Assembly: GCA_934466475.1 (NCBI GenBank)
Contig: CAKSLI010000004.1
Location: 62,001-126,000, forward strand
Length of the DNA stretch: 64,000 bases
Source: an uncultured Oscillospiraceae bacterium
GTDB lineage: Bacteria > Bacillota > Clostridia > Oscillospirales > Ruminococcaceae
Direction of reading: 5' to 3'
Shown here: one piece after another, positions 61,876 through 64,000 of the stretch
Layout of the letters: the number at the start of each line of letters is the position of its first letter
How positions within the stretch are numbered: the first letter of the stretch is position 1
Translations under genes and position numbers: made by a program
The notes under the pieces: model-generated
What the model was told of the DNA's origin: nothing
Databases searched by the model: none
What the model saw: only the letters and a program-made list of their open reading frames with translations

Positions 61876-63324
61876 ATGGAAGTCAGAACCAGATTTGCAC
61901 CCAGCCCGACTGGGTACATGCACATAGGAAATCTGCGCACAGCGCTGTATACCTATCTTATCGCAAGGAAGAACAAGGGAAAGTTTATCCTGCGTATCGA
62001 GGACACCGACCAGGCACGCTACGTTGAGGGCGCAACTGATGTAATTTACAGAACGCTCAGGACCTGCGGGCTCAACTGGGACGAGGGTCCGGATATCGGC
62101 GGACCCTGCGGACCGTATGTCCAGAGCGAGAGAATGGGTATGTTCAAGGAATATGCGGAGAAGCTGGTAGAGAACGGCAATGCGTACTACTGCTTCTGCA
62201 CCAAGAACGAGAACAGCAGCGAGGACACCGCGAGCGGACTTGCCTCCGCGAGCCGCTGCCCCTGCCGCGACCTTGACCCCGCCGAGGCAAAGAAGCGCCA
62301 TGATTCCGGCGAATCCTGCGTTATCCGCCAGAAGATCCCGAACGAAGGCACGACTACATTCCACGATGAGATATACGGAGACATCACGGTCGAGAACGCC
62401 GACCTGGACGATCAGGTGCTCCTGAAGTCCGATGGAATGCCGACTTACAACTTCGCGAACGTTGTTGACGACCACACCATGGGGATCACCCACGTTGTCA
62501 GAGGCAACGAGTACCTTTCCTCCGCGCCGAAGTACAATCTGCTTTACGCAGCGTTCGGCTGGGAGCCCCCTATGTATATCCACGTTGAGCACATCATGCG
62601 CGACGCTACCCACAAGCTCTCCAAGCGCGACGGCGACGCTTCTTTTGAGGATTTCCGCGCAAAGGGCTATCTTACCGAGGCTATCCTGAACTACATTCTG
62701 CTCCTCGGCTGGGCGCCCAAGGGCGAGAAGGAGATATTCACGCTTGATGAGATGATCGAAGCGTTCGATCTTTCAGGTATATCCAAATCTCCGGCAATTT
62801 TTGACCCGATGAAGCTCACCGCGATCAATGCGGAGTATATCCGCGCGCTCCCGCTGGAGAAGTTCGTGGAGCTCGCAGAGCCGTGGATACGCCAGACCTG
62901 CAAGCGCACGGACATCGACCTGCCGCTCCTCTGCCAGGGACTTCAGCCCAGAACAGAGGTGTTCAACGATATTCCCGAGCGTGTTGACTTCATTGACGCC
63001 ATGCCGGAGTACTCCGTTGATATGTACGTCAGCAAGAAGATGAAGACTACCCCGCAGACATCCCTTGAGGCGCTCAAAAAGCTCATTCCTGTCATTGAGG
63101 GCGTTGAGGACTTTACCGCTGAGAACATTCATGACGCGCTCTTTAAGCAGATAGAGGTTGACGGCGTAAAGAACGGACTGTACCTCTACCCGCTGCGCGT
63201 TGCGCTGAGCGGCAAGGCTGTAACCCCGGGCGGCGGCGTTGAGCTTGCCAAGATCCTCGGAAAGCAGGACACCCTCGCACGCATGAACAAGGCAGTCGAG
63301 AAGCTCACCGCTGAAATCGGCTGA
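61876..63324 (+). CDS. gltX: Glutamyl-tRNA synthetase
   Basis: A 482-residue class I synthetase. The HIGH site reads PSPTGYMHIGNLRTALYTYL near 9-28, and the KMSKS site is HKLSKRDGD near 250-258. GGTLYPYC-like zinc residues are replaced by Cys residues in YYCFC and RCPCRD. Length fits the family. RBS AAAGGA. Not clearly in the preceding operon; 68 bases separate it from ribF. Confidence 0.95.
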   Translation: MEVRTRFAPSPTGYMHIGNLRTALYTYLIARKNKGKFILRIEDTDQARYVEGATDVIYRTLRTCGLNWDEGPDIGGPCGPYVQSERMGMFKEYAEKLVENGNAYYCFCTKNENSSEDTASGLASASRCPCRDLDPAEAKKRHDSGESCVIRQKIPNEGTTTFHDEIYGDITVENADLDDQVLLKSDGMPTYNFANVVDDHTMGITHVVRGNEYLSSAPKYNLLYAAFGWEPPMYIHVEHIMRDATHKLSKRDGDASFEDFRAKGYLTEAILNYILLLGWAPKGEKEIFTLDEMIEAFDLSGISKSPAIFDPMKLTAINAEYIRALPLEKFVELAEPWIRQTCKRTDIDLPLLCQGLQPRTEVFNDIPERVDFIDAMPEYSVDMYVSKKMKTTPQTSLEALKKLIPVIEGVEDFTAENIHDALFKQIEVDGVKNGLYLYPLRVALSGKAVTPGGGVELAKILGKQDTLARMNKAVEKLTAEIG

Positions 63325-63340
63325 CGTGAGGCGCGCTGAT

Positions 63341-63367
63341 AAAAGCTTCTTTCACCGAGGCTTTTAA
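63341..63367 (+). terminator. Weak terminator after gltX
   Basis: AAAAGC and GCTTTT pair around TTCTTTCACCGAG; short T-run only. Confidence 0.5.
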
Positions 63368-63527
63368 GGTGCCCAAAATCATTTAACATTTTACTGCATA
63401 TTCATGGTTAATTCACAGTTTCATCACTTTAGTGTGATAAGATAATATGTGCATGGGCATATATCTGCCATATTACGGAAAATATGCCTCAGAACGTACC
63501 GTATTTATGCGGAAAAGGACATATATA

Positions 63528-64000
63528 ATGATCGAAGTAAAAAATCTGAGCAAAAGCTACGGCAGCAAGCTCGCAGTGGACGGAATAAGCTTTTCCGCAG
63601 GGGAGAGCGAGATCCTGGGATTCCTCGGGCCTAACGGCGCGGGTAAATCCACCACGATGAATATGCTGACCGGATATCTGTCGTCCTCCGGAGGGCAGGC
63701 GCTGATAAACGGCGTTGATATCCTGGAGGATCCGGTAAGGGCGAAGAAGGACATCGGCTATCTGCCGGAAATGCCTCCGCTTTACCTTGACATGACGGTG
63801 ATGGAGTACCTGAGCTTCGTTTACAGCCTGAAGAAGTGCAAGCTGCCGAAGCGCTCCCATCTTGCTGAAATATGCAGCCTTGTAAAGATAAACGAAGTCT
63901 CCGGACGTGTTATCCGCAACCTTTCAAAGGGCTACAAGCAGCGTGTGGGACTTGCACAGGCGCTTGTCGGAAATCCCAAGGTGCTTATCCTTGACGAGCC
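63528..64000 (+). CDS. ABC transporter ATP-binding protein, 3' partial (ABC-2 export type)
   Basis: ATG 63528 follows AAGGA; 157 codons are visible before the window ends. Walker A is GPNGAGKST near 34-42, the signature reads LSKGYKQRVGLAQALVG, and Walker B ends in LILDE at the window edge. The wording (GFLGPNGAGKSTTMNMLTGYL) is that of ABC-2/GldA-type ATPases that pair with a separate permease, which should follow. Substrate unknown. Confidence 0.88.
   Translation, partial: MIEVKNLSKSYGSKLAVDGISFSAGESEILGFLGPNGAGKSTTMNMLTGYLSSSGGQALINGVDILEDPVRAKKDIGYLPEMPPLYLDMTVMEYLSFVYSLKKCKLPKRSHLAEICSLVKINEVSGRVIRNLSKGYKQRVGLAQALVGNPKVLILDE

Overview
The window (about 53% G+C, dense operons, Shine-Dalgarno sites close to AGGAGG, promoters with TTGACA/TATAAT boxes spaced exactly 17 bp) looks like a chromosome segment of an anaerobic Gram-positive Clostridia member, most likely Oscillospiraceae/Ruminococcus-like. 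This rests on an Rnf complex in the order C-D-G-E-A-B, rubrerythrin, a T-box before proS, the rimP-nusA-rnpM-ylxQ-infB-rbfA operon, PduL phosphotransacylase and an (S)PxTG-type surface protein. I cannot name a species.

Layout. 1-7.5 kb: a small protein and a P1B-type metal ATPase, then a TetR regulator with two half-transporter ABC exporters/importers of the YbtP/YbtQ type and a methyltransferase. 7.6-12.2 kb: ZIP metal transporter, Tam-like methyltransferase plus ketopantoate reductase, and an iron alcohol dehydrogenase, separated by 230-bp MITE-like repeats. 12.4-23.9 kb: a reductive pyrimidine (uracil/thymine) degradation cluster: N-carbamoyl-beta-alanine amidohydrolase-like enzyme, an NMT1/THI5-type ABC importer, dihydropyrimidinase, a PreA-like dihydropyrimidine dehydrogenase, PucR regulator, and an omega-aminotransferase. 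The importer's binding protein appears circularly permuted. 24.3-29.3 kb: the six-gene Rnf ferredoxin:NAD oxidoreductase. 29.7-32.9 kb: a chemoreceptor and aldose epimerase. 33-33.4 kb: tRNA-Val, an odd tRNA-like remnant, tRNA-Asp, tRNA-Gly. 33.5-38.5 kb: an XRE regulator, two convergent AI-2E-family permeases, a 365-bp MITE, a small N/Q-rich protein, pduL. 38.7-42.4 kb: an uncharacterised three-gene operon (membrane protein, OST-HTH-like/DUF3825-like protein, Hpt protein). 42.5-46.6 kb: glycolytic pgk-tpiA-gpmI, with tpiA preceded in frame by a pentapeptide-repeat domain. 46.7-52.7 kb: two small PH-like membrane proteins, rubrerythrin, a surface protein, a SLOG protein, proS with T-box, and two small AT-richer genes. 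53-63.3 kb: rimP-nusA-rnpM-ylxQ-infB-rbfA-nrnA-truB-ribF and gltX. The window ends inside an ABC ATPase.

How it fits together. The pyrimidine cluster can take a pyrimidine through dihydropyrimidine and N-carbamoyl-beta-amino acid to the beta-amino acid and then its semialdehyde. Its dehydrogenase lacks the usual NAD(P)H subunit PreT and instead carries an N-terminal iron-sulfur domain, and the Rnf complex next door could connect it to reduced ferredoxin (inference).

The intergenic DNA is rich in mobile-like palindromes: three near-identical 230-bp elements and one 162-bp relative sharing 17-bp ends and 4-bp target duplications, one unrelated 365-bp element with a TTAG duplication, and a roughly 106-bp family of covarying hairpins that sits just after stop codons. 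The most unusual items are the permuted binding protein, the tRNA-like remnant, the pentapeptide-TPI fusion, a probable AUA start codon in ylxQ, and the OST-HTH/DUF3825/Hpt operon.
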